Assembly: GCA_002917775.1 (NCBI GenBank)
Contig: KZ627150.1
Span: 1 to 64,000 of the forward strand
Reading direction: 5' to 3'
From: Glaciozyma antarctica PI12
Lineage: Eukaryota; Basidiomycota; Microbotryomycetes; Kriegeriales; Camptobasidiaceae
Length of the DNA: 64,000 nucleotides
Made by a program: the position numbers and the translations under genes
Shown: positions 36,209-46,476 of the stretch, in pieces
Layout: every line of letters begins with the position of its first letter
How positions within the stretch are numbered: position 1 is the stretch's first letter
The notes under the pieces: model-generated
The model's input: the letters and a program-made list of their open reading frames with translations, nothing else
Told to the model about the DNA's origin: nothing
The model's database searches: none

Positions 36209-36402
36209 GCGAGCAGAGGAGGGGTGTAAGCTTAGCGTTTGGTTCGGGAGAAGCTAGCGAGCGCGAACGAGAGAGCAGAAGCACCTCAGCGAGACGAGAT
36301 GGTTCCTTCGATGCGAGCAAATAGTCAATCACAACAGGGCTCTACTTCAAGCGAATACGATCTCCTCCTATCCTTCAGGCCTCAGTGTCCTGCTTTCGAC
36401 CG

Positions 36403-38945
36403 TCAGTCCACCACCCCCACCCCGCGAAAGCGAAAACACGCACCACGAAAAATCTCGACGAAATGCTGCAAGATCGTCTCGATGCACTTGCACTGCCACG
36501 CCATATCCGCCAGCGCCGTTCCCGTCCCTGCGCCATGCGACGGGGGTGCGCCGAGCAGGTTCGGCCCAAAGACGATGGCGAGGTTGGAGCAGCCCATTTG
36601 GTTGACGCTTTCGCGTGAGCGAACCCTGCGAACAAGGTTAGTCGAGAAGCGAAGAGGGCGAGGACGAACGCGCCTGTCGAGGTGGCCCATGAGAAATTTA
36701 AGCGTCGCGTAGTTGGGATCGGGAAGCTCGTTGACGCGCTCGTGTAGTCGAATATGCCGTAGTCGGTCGTTCTCGATCTCTGCGCGAACGGCGTCAGTAG
36801 TTTTCGAGGGGGAGGAAGGAGAGAACGCACTGGCTGCCTCGATGAAGCCTTGGTAGAGATCCCACGTCAGCAGCGGTTCCGGCAGCTCGCGGAACCACAG
36901 CTTCATGACCGCCGCGATGTCGTTGATATCCGTCAAGTTCTCCTCCGATAGCAAATCTGTTCCCTCGACATCTGCACCTCGACATCAGCACCTGCTCCAT
37001 CAGCCCTGGAACGTACTCACCTCGATCCAAATTCGCCTTGAGCCTCTGCACCCTCGAAGTCGTTCCACTAAGCCTGTAGATGCCCATCGAATCGAGCCCA
37101 TGAAGCTCGATCGCCTCACAGCACTTCTCCAACACGCGCGGTACCTCGAGTCCATCGCGATGCATCTGCTCTCCAAGATCGACGCCGAACGTCGGGTGCG
37201 TAGGCGGGCCTTGCTGCAGCGGTGCGGTGGAGGAACGAGGGGAGAGGGCTGGACGAGGAGCGACCTGTGGGAGGGTTAGCGGGGGAGGGGAAGCGGGGGA
37301 GGGGAAGCGGAGGGATGAGGACGCACGAAGCCTTCTTCGGTCGGGCCGTCACGCCGAGGTCCGCGTTGGCCGGACATCTGCCAGGTGAGAGCGTACTGCT
37401 GCATAAAGGTCTTGAAGTCGTCGCGAACGTCGATTGATTCGACGACAGCTTTGAGGCCGGGACCTGTCAAGTCGTCAGGCGTCCGTCGTCGCGAAGAGGA
37501 GGAAGGGACAAACCGTCTTCGATACTGATGGGGGAGATGGTAAGACCGTCGTTGACGAGCGTGTTCTCGAAAAGGTAGGCGTAGCGCGAGAGGTGGTACT
37601 GCGTTCCGAGATCCAGCTCGTCCGTACACTCCTTCAGACTCTGCAGCATCGCAACGACCATCAGCTCTACCCCAACAGTGGAAGACGCCAACGCACCCTC
37701 AAGATCCTCGGCAGCTGCAGCTTAAAGAATTCTTGCCGCACGCCCTGCGCTCCGATGACCTGGCTCCGGTAGGCGTCGCTACACTGTCCCATCCGACTGC
37801 GAACCTCCTCTTCCTGCCTCGCGGCTTGCGCGACACTCTTCGGACCCTTGAGCTTGCTCATCGCCTTTCCAAACGACATCTTCTGAGCCGTGGACGAGCC
37901 CGTGGTGGTGGCGTAGGCGTGAGGAATGTTGACGGGGTCTCGGGTTGATTCACCCGATTTGGCGAGGAGGAGTCGCTCGAGCTCTTCTGCTGCGGCATCG
38001 AACCGAGTACGAGCCTGTTTGAGCTTCGTTAGCTCGTCAAAGGAGCGCAGAAGGAAGCAGTGGGACGCACCTTGTCGACGAGGCTCTCCTGCTCTGCCAG
38101 CCCCCGCTCGAGTCGCGCTCCCAGATCCTTGCTCGCTTTCCGGTTCTTCTCAACCTCCTTCCCCAGCACCACCAGCTCATCGCTCATTTCGCTCAGCTGC
38201 CCTGCGAAGCGAAGCCTGTTGTCGCCCAGCAGCTCGTGCGTTCGCAGGAGGGAGACCCAGGACTGGACGTAGGATCTGCGTGGAAGGTCGGCGCCGGTCA
38301 TGAGCATGTCGGTAGGTTCAGACTCACCCTGATTTCCCTTCGCTAACAGCGTACGAATCGCTGCTGCTCTTGGCGAGCTTGATCATCGAGCGAGCGTACT
38401 CCTCCTCAATCACTGCGCGCTTCCGGAAGAATGTTGCGGCCTCCTGCTCGACCCTGTCAGCTACGTTTTCATTGAATGGCCTGTAGACGGCAAACGTACT
38501 CTGCAACTCGCCATGCCTTGCTTCATTCGATCAAACAGCAGCGGCATCCCACACTACGACCCCAAGCCGTTAGCTGACCCTCCCACCTTCGCAAGCCGCA
38601 CCAACTCACGTCAAGATCACACAGCCCCCTGATAACTCCTTCATCAAACTCGGTCGGCACGACTTCCTCCTCCATCCTGCTCGGCCGCTCGTAGCCCCCC
38701 ACCTCCGGGATGACCCCTAGTCCCAACCCTCTTCCTCCCCCCTCCTCATCACCATGTCCCGTACTGCTCCCACTCGCACTTTGCCGACTTGGTGGAGAGA
38801 AGTCAGGAGGGTTGAATGGTGGTTGTGGACTGTGTTGAGGAGGGAGCGGGAGGGAGGAGGTGGAGTGGTGGGTTTCGGAGGACGAGGCTGTTGAGCTGAA
38901 GGAAGGACGCGGGAGGTAGTCGTTTGGAGGAGAGCTGGAAAGCAT
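36403..38945 (-). CDS. F-BAR and RhoGAP domain protein (Rgd1/Rga8 type)
   Basis: N-terminal Ser/Pro-rich stretch (MLSSSPPNDYLPRPSFSSTA), then an F-BAR module: CDLDCGMPLLFDRMKQGM, ATFFRKRAVIEEEYARSMIK, YVQSWVSLLRTHELLGDNRL, LKGPKSVAQAARQEEEVRSR and LDLGTQYHLSRYAYLFENTL. The C-terminal RhoGAP domain has VPRVLEKCCEAIELHGLDSM then GIYRLSGTTSRVQRLKANLD (arginine finger in YRLSG), AAVMKLWFRELPEPLLTWDL and NLAIVFGPNLLG. Known role of the family: Rho3/Rho4 GTPase activation at curved plasma membrane during polarised growth and septation. About eight short introns. ATG 38945; TGA at 36403-36405. The C-terminus stops soon after the GAP domain. Confidence 0.88.
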
Positions 38946-39352
38946 TGGAGGTGCTATGGAGGCGCTCAGTCAGCTGTGGCTCGGCTGAGGAGCTGACCTG
39001 CGGCGTGTTGCTGAAGCAGGTCCCCGCCCTCGAGCGACACCGAGTCCTTCCCACCGCGCCGAAAGCCCACGGAGGTGCACCACTGCCTCAGGATAGCAGG
39101 CTGCTTCGCCAGATTCGCTTTGCGTGCCCAACCGCCTGCTTGTCCTAGAACGAAGCGCGCGTGACCTGACCTCACCGGCGCTGCAGCCTCCTCTGCCCTG
39201 CTCCGTTCCAACGCGTACCGGACGCCGTACTAGCTCCTTGTGAGCTTACTTTTGCCTACGTAGCGATTAGAGAGAGAGTAGTGCCCTGTGGGTATGGTCG
39301 AAAGCTGAAAGGGAACGCGCGCGACCAAACCGTTCCTCTCGTTCCTCCGCTC
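38946..39352. other. Divergent intergenic gap, F-BAR/RhoGAP gene and M3 peptidase
   Basis: This is a 407-bp promoter region shared by two divergently transcribed genes. No specific site recognised. Confidence 0.45.
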
Positions 39353-42237
39353 ATGCTGTCTGCAGTCAAGAGCTCAAGACTCTCACTAAACCAACGCCCA
39401 ATCGGTCGCTCCCTAGCTACACTCGTCAACATGCCCAATCAGAGCTACCCTCGTCCTCCCACTTCGCCTCCAGGCTGGTCTCACACGCCCGCTTCCATCA
39501 AGTCGGCCGTCTCCGCCTCGATCGCCACCACTTCCGACCTTCTCTCCAGCATCGCAGCGATCCCGAAAGCTCAGCGGACGTTTGAGAGTGTCGTCCGCCC
39601 CTTGGCGATCAGGAACGGGGAGGAATCAAGGGAGGTGGAGCCGGCGGTGTTCTTGCAGTACGTCTCCGGAGACAAGGACGTGCGGGATGCGGCTGTGGAG
39701 GGAGACAAGGAGCTTCAGGTGGGTCTCGCTGGAGCCCAAGGAGGAGGCGGAGCTGACGCCATGCGCTAGGAATTCTCCCTCAGGAGCGGCACGAGGATGG
39801 ACGTCTACCTCGCCTTGCTCGATGCCAAGAAGCAGGGAGAGGCCGACGGAGTTCAACTTAGCCCTGAGGAGTCGCGTTTGCTCGAGAAGATGATCCTCGA
39901 TCGCACTCGGAACGGACTCGCGCTGGAGGAGGACCAGCGACAGAAGCTCATCGAGGTTCGTGGTGTCGCCGAACCAGCTCGATCTGGGATGCTGATGCGC
40001 GCGAACAGGTCAAGAAGAAGATCATGGAGCTCTCAGTGGACTTCCAGCGCCACTGCAACGAGGAGAAGGGCTTCCTCCTCTTTACCGCCGAGGTACGCGA
40101 TTCCCTCCCCGCTCTCCGATCTCGCTCATTGTTCTTCTGACACAGGAACTCGATGGCGTCCCCGAAGACATCATCTCCGGATACCCTCTCGAGGACGGCA
40201 AGTATCGCGTGACGTTCAAGGTACGCCAATTCGCTCTCTCCCTGCAAGCACCGTTGACCTCTCGCAGACCCCCGACATCACACCTCTGTTCAAGTACGCC
40301 AACCTCCCCGCTACTCGCAAGGCCGCCATTCTCGGTTACGAGGGAAAGACACTTGAGAACGTTCCCCTCCTTTCCGAGATCGTCGCTCTCCGCCGCGAAG
40401 TCGCCACCTTGCTCGGATTCGAGAACTGGGCGGCGTACGTCCTCCAGGTTCGTCCTTTCTCTCCGCGCGCTTGATCTCACCGCTGATAGCGTGCACAGGT
40501 CAAGATGGCCAAGACGCCCGAGACTGTCTTTGCCTTCCTCGCCGACCTAGAGGCTCAGCTCCGCCCGCTCGGAGAGGCCGAGAAGGTCCAGCTGCTCGCG
40601 CTGAAGAAGGAGGAGTGCGAGAAGCGCGGGATGGCGTACGACGACGAGCTGTACCTCTGGGACTACCGGCGCGTCCCTTCCTCCTCTCTCCCTGGCACCG
40701 CACGCAGCTGACCTTAGCAAACAGCTACTACGACCGCCTTTGGCTCGAGAAGAACCTCGCGCTGGACGACGAGAAGGTCAAGGAGTACTTCCCCGTCACC
40801 AAGGTCGTCCCTACCATCCTCGAGATCTACCGCGAGCTCCTCAATGTTCGGTTCTACAAGGTTCCTCGCACGGAGGAGGCGGGTGGGATGACGTGGCATG
40901 AGGGTGCGTTCCCGCTTTCGGCTTTGGGGTGGGGTAGGAGCTGATGCGGCTCGACAGACGCCGAGATGTACGCAGTTTGGGACGGAGGGAAGGACGGAGT
41001 GGAGGGAGAGTTCCTCGGCTACATGCACCTCGATCTCTTCCCTCGCGAGAACAAGCGCGTTCCTTCCTCTTCAGATTCTCAGAGCGTAGCTGATGGGAAG
41101 GTAGGTACGGTCACGCTGCGGTTTGGGGACTCATTCCCGGCTGGACGAAGGCGGATGGTGGAAGGAACTACCCTGTCGTCTGCATGGTCGCCAACCTCGC
41201 CAAGCCTACGCCTACTCGACCTGCTCTCATGAAGCACGGAGACGTTGTTACGTTCTTCCACGAGATGGTGCGTTCCCTCTCGGTGATTCGAGGTCGCAAT
41301 CGCTAATCGTGCGCTGCAGGGTCACGCCTTCCACGGGCTGTGCTCGAAGACCGCGTTCGCCTACTTCCACGGAACCGCCGTCGCTCGCGACTTTGTCGAG
41401 GCGCCCTCGCAGATGCTCGAGAACTGGTGCGTTCGATCTCTCCGTCTTTTGGCGTACGGAGCTGACGAGCGGGACAGGTGCTGGACTCTCGAGCAGCTCA
41501 AGGCCATGTCTTCGCACTACGTTTCAGGCGAGTCGCTTCCCGAGGACATGATTCGCAGCATCATCGCTTCCAAGTCGGTCAACCAGGGCCTCTTCAACCT
41601 GCGGCAGCTGTTCCACGGCAAGTTTGACAGTACGTTCTCGCCATCTTCCCCGATTTGAGCGGGTGCTAACGAGGCATGCAGTGCTCATCCACACTGCGAA
41701 GGAGGACCAGGATCAGACGAAGCTGTGGTGCGACTTGCGCGAGGAGACTTCGCTCGTCTCTACGGCTGGCGAGTACGTCGGCGGGCAGTCCGGTTTCGCT
41801 CATCTCACTGGAGGCTACTCGGCGGGCTACTGTGCGTTCCGCTTTCTCGCTCCCCGTCGTCGGCGATGCTGACGCGATTCGCAGATGGATACCTCTACTC
41901 GCAGAGCTTCTCCGCCGACATGTTCGCGACCGTCTTCAAGGCGAACCCGATGGACCAAGCGAAGGGTCTACAATGTGCGTCTTCCCTCAATACAACTTCG
42001 CACCGAGGACGAAACTGATGCACTATGCAAAAAAGATCGCGAGAAGATTCTTCAGCCCGGAGGCAGCAGGTGCGCACCCGTTTTCTTTTCTACCGTTCGA
42101 GAAGAACGCTGATCAGTATCCGCAGGGACGAAATGGAGAGCTTGGTTGACTTCCTGGGACGCGAGCCTTCGAACGAGGCGTTCATGGAGTCGTTGATGGG
42201 GCCGAGGGAGGAGGAGACAGCGACGGCGAGGCTATGA
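39353..42237 (+). CDS. PRD1: M3 family metalloendopeptidase (saccharolysin/thimet oligopeptidase)
   Basis: About thirteen exons encode a full-length M3 peptidase. Landmarks are FESVVRPLAIRNGEESREVE, EFSLRSGTRMDVYLALLDAK, KYANLPATRKAAILGYEGKT, KMAKTPETVFAFLADLEAQL, the zinc-binding motif DVVTFFHEMGHAFHGLCSKT (HEMGH intact), DFVEAPSQMLENWCWTLEQL, and GGYSAGYYGYLYSQSFSADM near the end. Known role: cytosolic and mitochondrial degradation of short peptides, including targeting presequences. There are two in-frame starts: ATG 39353 gives a leader MLSAVKSSRLSLNQRPIGRS with no acidic residues, and ATG 39431 gives MPNQSYPRPP. This could make mitochondrial and cytosolic forms. Stop at 42235-42237. Confidence 0.93.
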
Positions 42238-42742
42238 GGAGCATTCGCGTGTCAGTACGAGTAGTCTATACTCTCTTGTAAATCCCGTCTTTGACTAGTG
42301 TCTGCACACGAGCAAGCGGAAACCTCATCAGGCGTTTGCTTCGCTCGGAATCTCGGCGTCGACACAGCTCCCTTCTCTCGCGCCTGCTGCTCTCGCTCAG
42401 ACTCAGTAATCTCACAACGATCTTCGAAGCACAAGCAAGCACAACCTTGCACTTCTCTCTCCTGTGCAGGCGGAAGGAAGGGGAAACCGCTGCACCTCGT
42501 CAAGTCCTTTTGCTCGTCCCTTCCTCCCGCATCTCGTGCGCAAATCATTGCGTACGTATGACAACCAACATCTCCCAAGCCTCAGATCCCGCTCAGCTCC
42601 CACACCTGCTCCCTCCACTGCTCCACCTGCAAACGGTAGAATGGGTGTGCTCACAAGCAGGCCACGAACCGACGGTACAGCAAGAAGTCCTGGAGGGAAG
42701 CGGGCAACCGATCCTGTTACAACAAAGTGCTTCTGTCCCTGC
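42238..42742. other. Intergenic gap between converging genes
   Basis: This 505-bp stretch between the PRD1 stop and SIN1 stop should contain both 3' UTRs. No gene seen. Confidence 0.5.
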
Positions 42743-45700
42743 TCAACGCCGTCCAGCCCTCTTCTCCTCCTCCGCATACGTCGCTCTCAGCGCATGGATA
42801 TGCGCCACGATCTCGTTCGCCGCCTTGGCATTGTCGGCCTCGAAGTCGTACCTTTTCTCGACGCGATCCTTCTGCACGAGAAGCTTGAACGTTGCCGGCG
42901 CCCGCTTGCTGACGCGGCATTCGCGGACGTTGGAGATGTGGTAGCTCGAGGTACGGCCGCCGACGAACATGCCTTTGTTGTCCGAGGGCATGAAGTGGAT
43001 GCTGCGAAAAGTGGATCAGGAAGGACTCTCCGGAGGTGAGTGAGAGGACGTACTAGTCTCCGTCGATGGCGATGGTCTTCGCATGGCGACCGAGAGGCAT
43101 AGGAAGCTTCCTCTGGACGTTGTAGCGCTGGTACGTCGACGTGAGATCCGTCGCGGACTGGTACTTGGGTTGCGGCGGTTCCGAAAGACGCTTGAAGATG
43201 GAAGCTGAGTGTGAGAATCATTAGCGACGTCCGCAGAGCAAAGGAGCAAACGCACCACTCGGGTTTGTGTTCTGAATGGCGGGCTTCTGCTTCCCTCCTC
43301 GAAGGCTGGCGACGAGGTCCCGCCTGACGAGAACGAGGTTGTGACGATCTCCCAAGCTGTCGACGGTGCGGTCGAGGGGAACAATAATCTCCCTCCCGTT
43401 GTGCTGAACCATCAACGCCCAGTCTTTCGGGTTCTCGAGGCCTCGCTTCTTGCAGATGTGATCTGAAAAGTGCGACTCGTCAGCTCGTTCGCTTCGCAAA
43501 GCCCCGGTAGAGGGGCACGTACCGAGCACGTCCGACATGTACATGTCGTTCGGGACGTTGATCGTCGTGTTGATCGCCTCGACTCCAGGCGCCGGTGGAA
43601 GTCGTACGCGCAAGAGGACCGGAATTGCCAAAGCCGACGAGACGCCCATCGTTCCCGGCCTAAACGATCCTCCAGGTGCAATGGGAGGAGGACCGAGCAT
43701 CATGCTGGGCGCGGGCGCTGGAATCGGTGGAGGAGGAGGAGGGGCGAGGGTGTCGGCGACGATGAGGTTGCGCTTGGGAGCGGCGAGGACGCGTGACGGA
43801 CGCCGTTGGATCTGAGCTTGCTTCGCTTCGTTGTCCTTGACTGTGGGTAGCAAGGGGTGAGCGAGGAAGACGAGTGGTAGAGAGGACGACGACGGACCTT
43901 GAGGAGGAGTCGCCTTGACGATCGCGAACTCGTCGAAGGAGAACGCCGAGATGGCTCGAGTGCGATCGAGAGCTGCGCGTACACCTTCGTCAGCACCATT
44001 CTTCGCCGCCCGGAGAGAAACGACGAACCAGGAAAGTCTCCGTCGACCTCTCCGTCGTCCTCGACGATCCTCAAATTCCACTTGGTCGTCTCGTCCGTCT
44101 CCCCCGCCGTGCCGACCTCCAACTTGGGCTCCCTCCCTTCCTCCCAATACGCCCACAGCCCCGCACCAATAACCAACAACGACGCTGAGATCCTTCTTGA
44201 CGCCAACCTTGAGCTTCTTCGCAGGCGTCTTGGAGTGCGGAAAGTACAGCGAAAGCGTGAGCGCGTCTGTTGCGCGAGAGGCGAGGGCGGCGTAGAGCGT
44301 CGAGAAGGGGTTCGAGGCGGACGGAGAGTCGGATTTGGCGGAAAGGAGGGCAGTGAGTGCGGAGCGCTGAGGGAGGGGCGGACGGACGAAGGAGGAGGTG
44401 CCGCGCGAGGGGAAGGTGAGGGAGTTATGGTGGCTGCGTGCGGGAGTGGGCGGCAAGGAGAGTTTGGCGGGTTTGGGAAGAGAGGCGGGGGCGGCGGGGG
44501 GAACGGCGGCGCGGACGGGTGAAGGACTGGTCGTGGTGGAGGCGCTGAGGAGAAGGAGGCTCGGCGCAGAGACCTTCCGCCGAAGCCGCTTCTCCGACTC
44601 GTCCTCGAGCGTCCCGTCGGTGCTTCTCCCTCCTACGATCGCCGTATCGCGACCGCTCGCGAGACCCAGCGGCACGGCGAGGGTGTTCGGATCCGTATTC
44701 GACCTCGGACGGCCCGTCTCCTGCGTGTTGACCAGAGTTGCAGGATGTCGAGCTGCGGCTGCTGAGAAGGGCGGGGCGTCCTCCTCGTTCGCCGGCTCGG
44801 AGATGGGAACGAGCAGTCGTCCGCTGATGTTGACCCTGCGCCGTTCCCTCGTCGCGCGGTAGCTGCGACTGGGAACCAGGAGAGGAGGGGGAGGAGCTTC
44901 GAGAATATAATGTTCCTCGTCCTCCTCGATCCTCTTAATCTGCTTGTCCGACGCGGGCACGGCGAGCGACGATGAATCGCTGTCGCTCCGTTCTCGGCCC
45001 AGAATGACGCCCTCGCTCGTCCCGTTCATGCGCGAGACGCCAAAGAGAGAGATCCCTGAGCTCGCGACCGATGCGAACTGCCCTGCGGCGTTGTCGAAGG
45101 ACGCCTCGTTCGAATCCGTGTCAGATGATAGCGATCGAGAGGAGGCGAGAGAGGACGCGAGAACAACCTCGACAGGGGTAGATGCGGCGGATTCGAGTGC
45201 TGGAGAGGCGAGGGTAGAGAGGCAATGGAAAATGGAGATGTTGAGTTCCGCGTTCTCGGAGATGTTGGAAAGGGAGCGTGGGGGATAGTCGAGAGGGGAT
45301 TCGTCGATAGATGGGGATATTGGCGGGTTGTCGTAGAGTCGATAGTTCTCGTCTTGAGCTGCAGCTTCGGCGGGGGATAGCTCGAGATCCCCGAATCCTG
45401 GAGCGAGTCGTTGAGCGAGCTGCATGCGTGTGTCGGAAGGTGAGTCGGGGGTCCCTGGCGAGGATGGGCTTTCTGGGCGGATGCGGCCTCCTGGCGAATC
45501 TTGAGGGGTTTGGACGGGGGAGAGAACGATGACGGGAGGAAGGATTAGGACGTTCGACCGGTCAGCGACGCGGCGGCGGTGAATGGAGGTCTCGAGGGAG
45601 TTGCGACGGCTGAGGAGGGGCCGTCAGCTGAATCCTCATGATCCTTCGCAGCCAGAACTCACTTTAGATGATCCGTACTAGTACCAGTTTCCTGTACCAC

Positions 45701-46210
45701 CTGTGGCAGTCCATCTCCCAACCCGCTTTCGTCCCCCGTATCCGACAGCGCTGCCCCTCTCCCCTTCCAGCTCCTCGGGCGCCCCCCAACCCTCATACCA
45801 GCATACCAGAACCCCTCCCCCCTTGGCCACGATAGTCTGCGAGTACCGCAATCCGCCTCCCGGTGCTCCAGGCCTTCTCCGTCCTCCCGTCGTGCTCGCC
45901 TCTGCGCGACCATGCACCAGTCCCAGCGGCGGGCTCGATCTCCCGCTGCTGAGCTCCGGCCACTTTTCCTCGTCTGCGAGTCCTGCTAGCTGTACATAGG
46001 GCGAGTTGAGAGTCGGAGAGGAGAGGTCGAATGCGATGAGGTTGTATGGGCCGGTGCCGGGAAGGGAGGACTGGGCGGTGTGGTTTGGGAGGACGTGGCG
46101 GATGTAATTGAGGCGGAGCGACTGCAAGAGAAAGCTGGAACAGGTCGTTAGCTGTGTTACCTCCTGTGTCCAACGAGCGCAGCTCACTCTTTGTCCGCTA
46201 GAAGGGACAT
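42743..46210 (-). CDS. AVO1: SIN1/AVO1, TORC2 subunit
   Basis: Exon 1 MSLLADK splices to DFLLQSLRLNYIRHVLPNH, the Sin1 N-terminus, then GLADEEKWPELSSGRSSP and GGGLRYSQTIVAKGGG. A long disordered exon follows. The CRIM domain reads NPFSTLYAALASRATDALTL, LKVGVKKD, GAGLWAYWEEGREPKLEV and TRAISAFSFDEFAIVKA. A Ras-binding-like domain (INTTINVPNDMYMSDVL, CKKRGLENPKDWALMVQHNG) and a PH domain (SSYHISNVRECRVSKRAP, KRYDFEADNAKAANEIVAHI) complete the protein; TGA at 42743-42745. Known role: substrate-recruiting scaffold of TORC2. Within CRIM, the frame changes by one base at about 44192 with no fitting intron. A second change near 45800 can be explained by a 106-nt intron. Confidence 0.85.
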
Positions 46211-46476
46211 GGCTCCATCGACCTCGAGGGTGGATCGAGCTCGCGAGAGCTACGGCGAACGCGCCCTGTTACGCCGAGAGCTGTGGCTGTGACTGGGTAC
46301 GGAGAGGCGTTATGGGAGCTCTTGAGAGAGGTGTGCTGAGGTCGGCGTGCGGTTGAGAGAGGTGGGGGAGTCGAAGAGACGAAGCAGTCGCGAGTTGCTC
46401 TCCTGCCGCACGCTTGCGATCTGCTCTTGTTCTACCTCTGCTCGAATGGTACAGCCGATTCCTGTCCAGTTTCTTG
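46211..46476. promoter_or_regulatory. Divergent promoter region, SIN1 and USP-like gene
   Basis: The gap between divergent genes is about 266 bp. No recognisable binding site. The 5' end of the plus-strand gene is uncertain, so the true extent may be larger. Confidence 0.35.

Noticed and set aside
45700-45915. Second frameshift in SIN1 near a G-run at about 45812-45822
   Set aside because: A 106-nt intron with donor GTATGC and acceptor GCCACAG joins in the required phase, so a lesion is not needed to explain the frame change.
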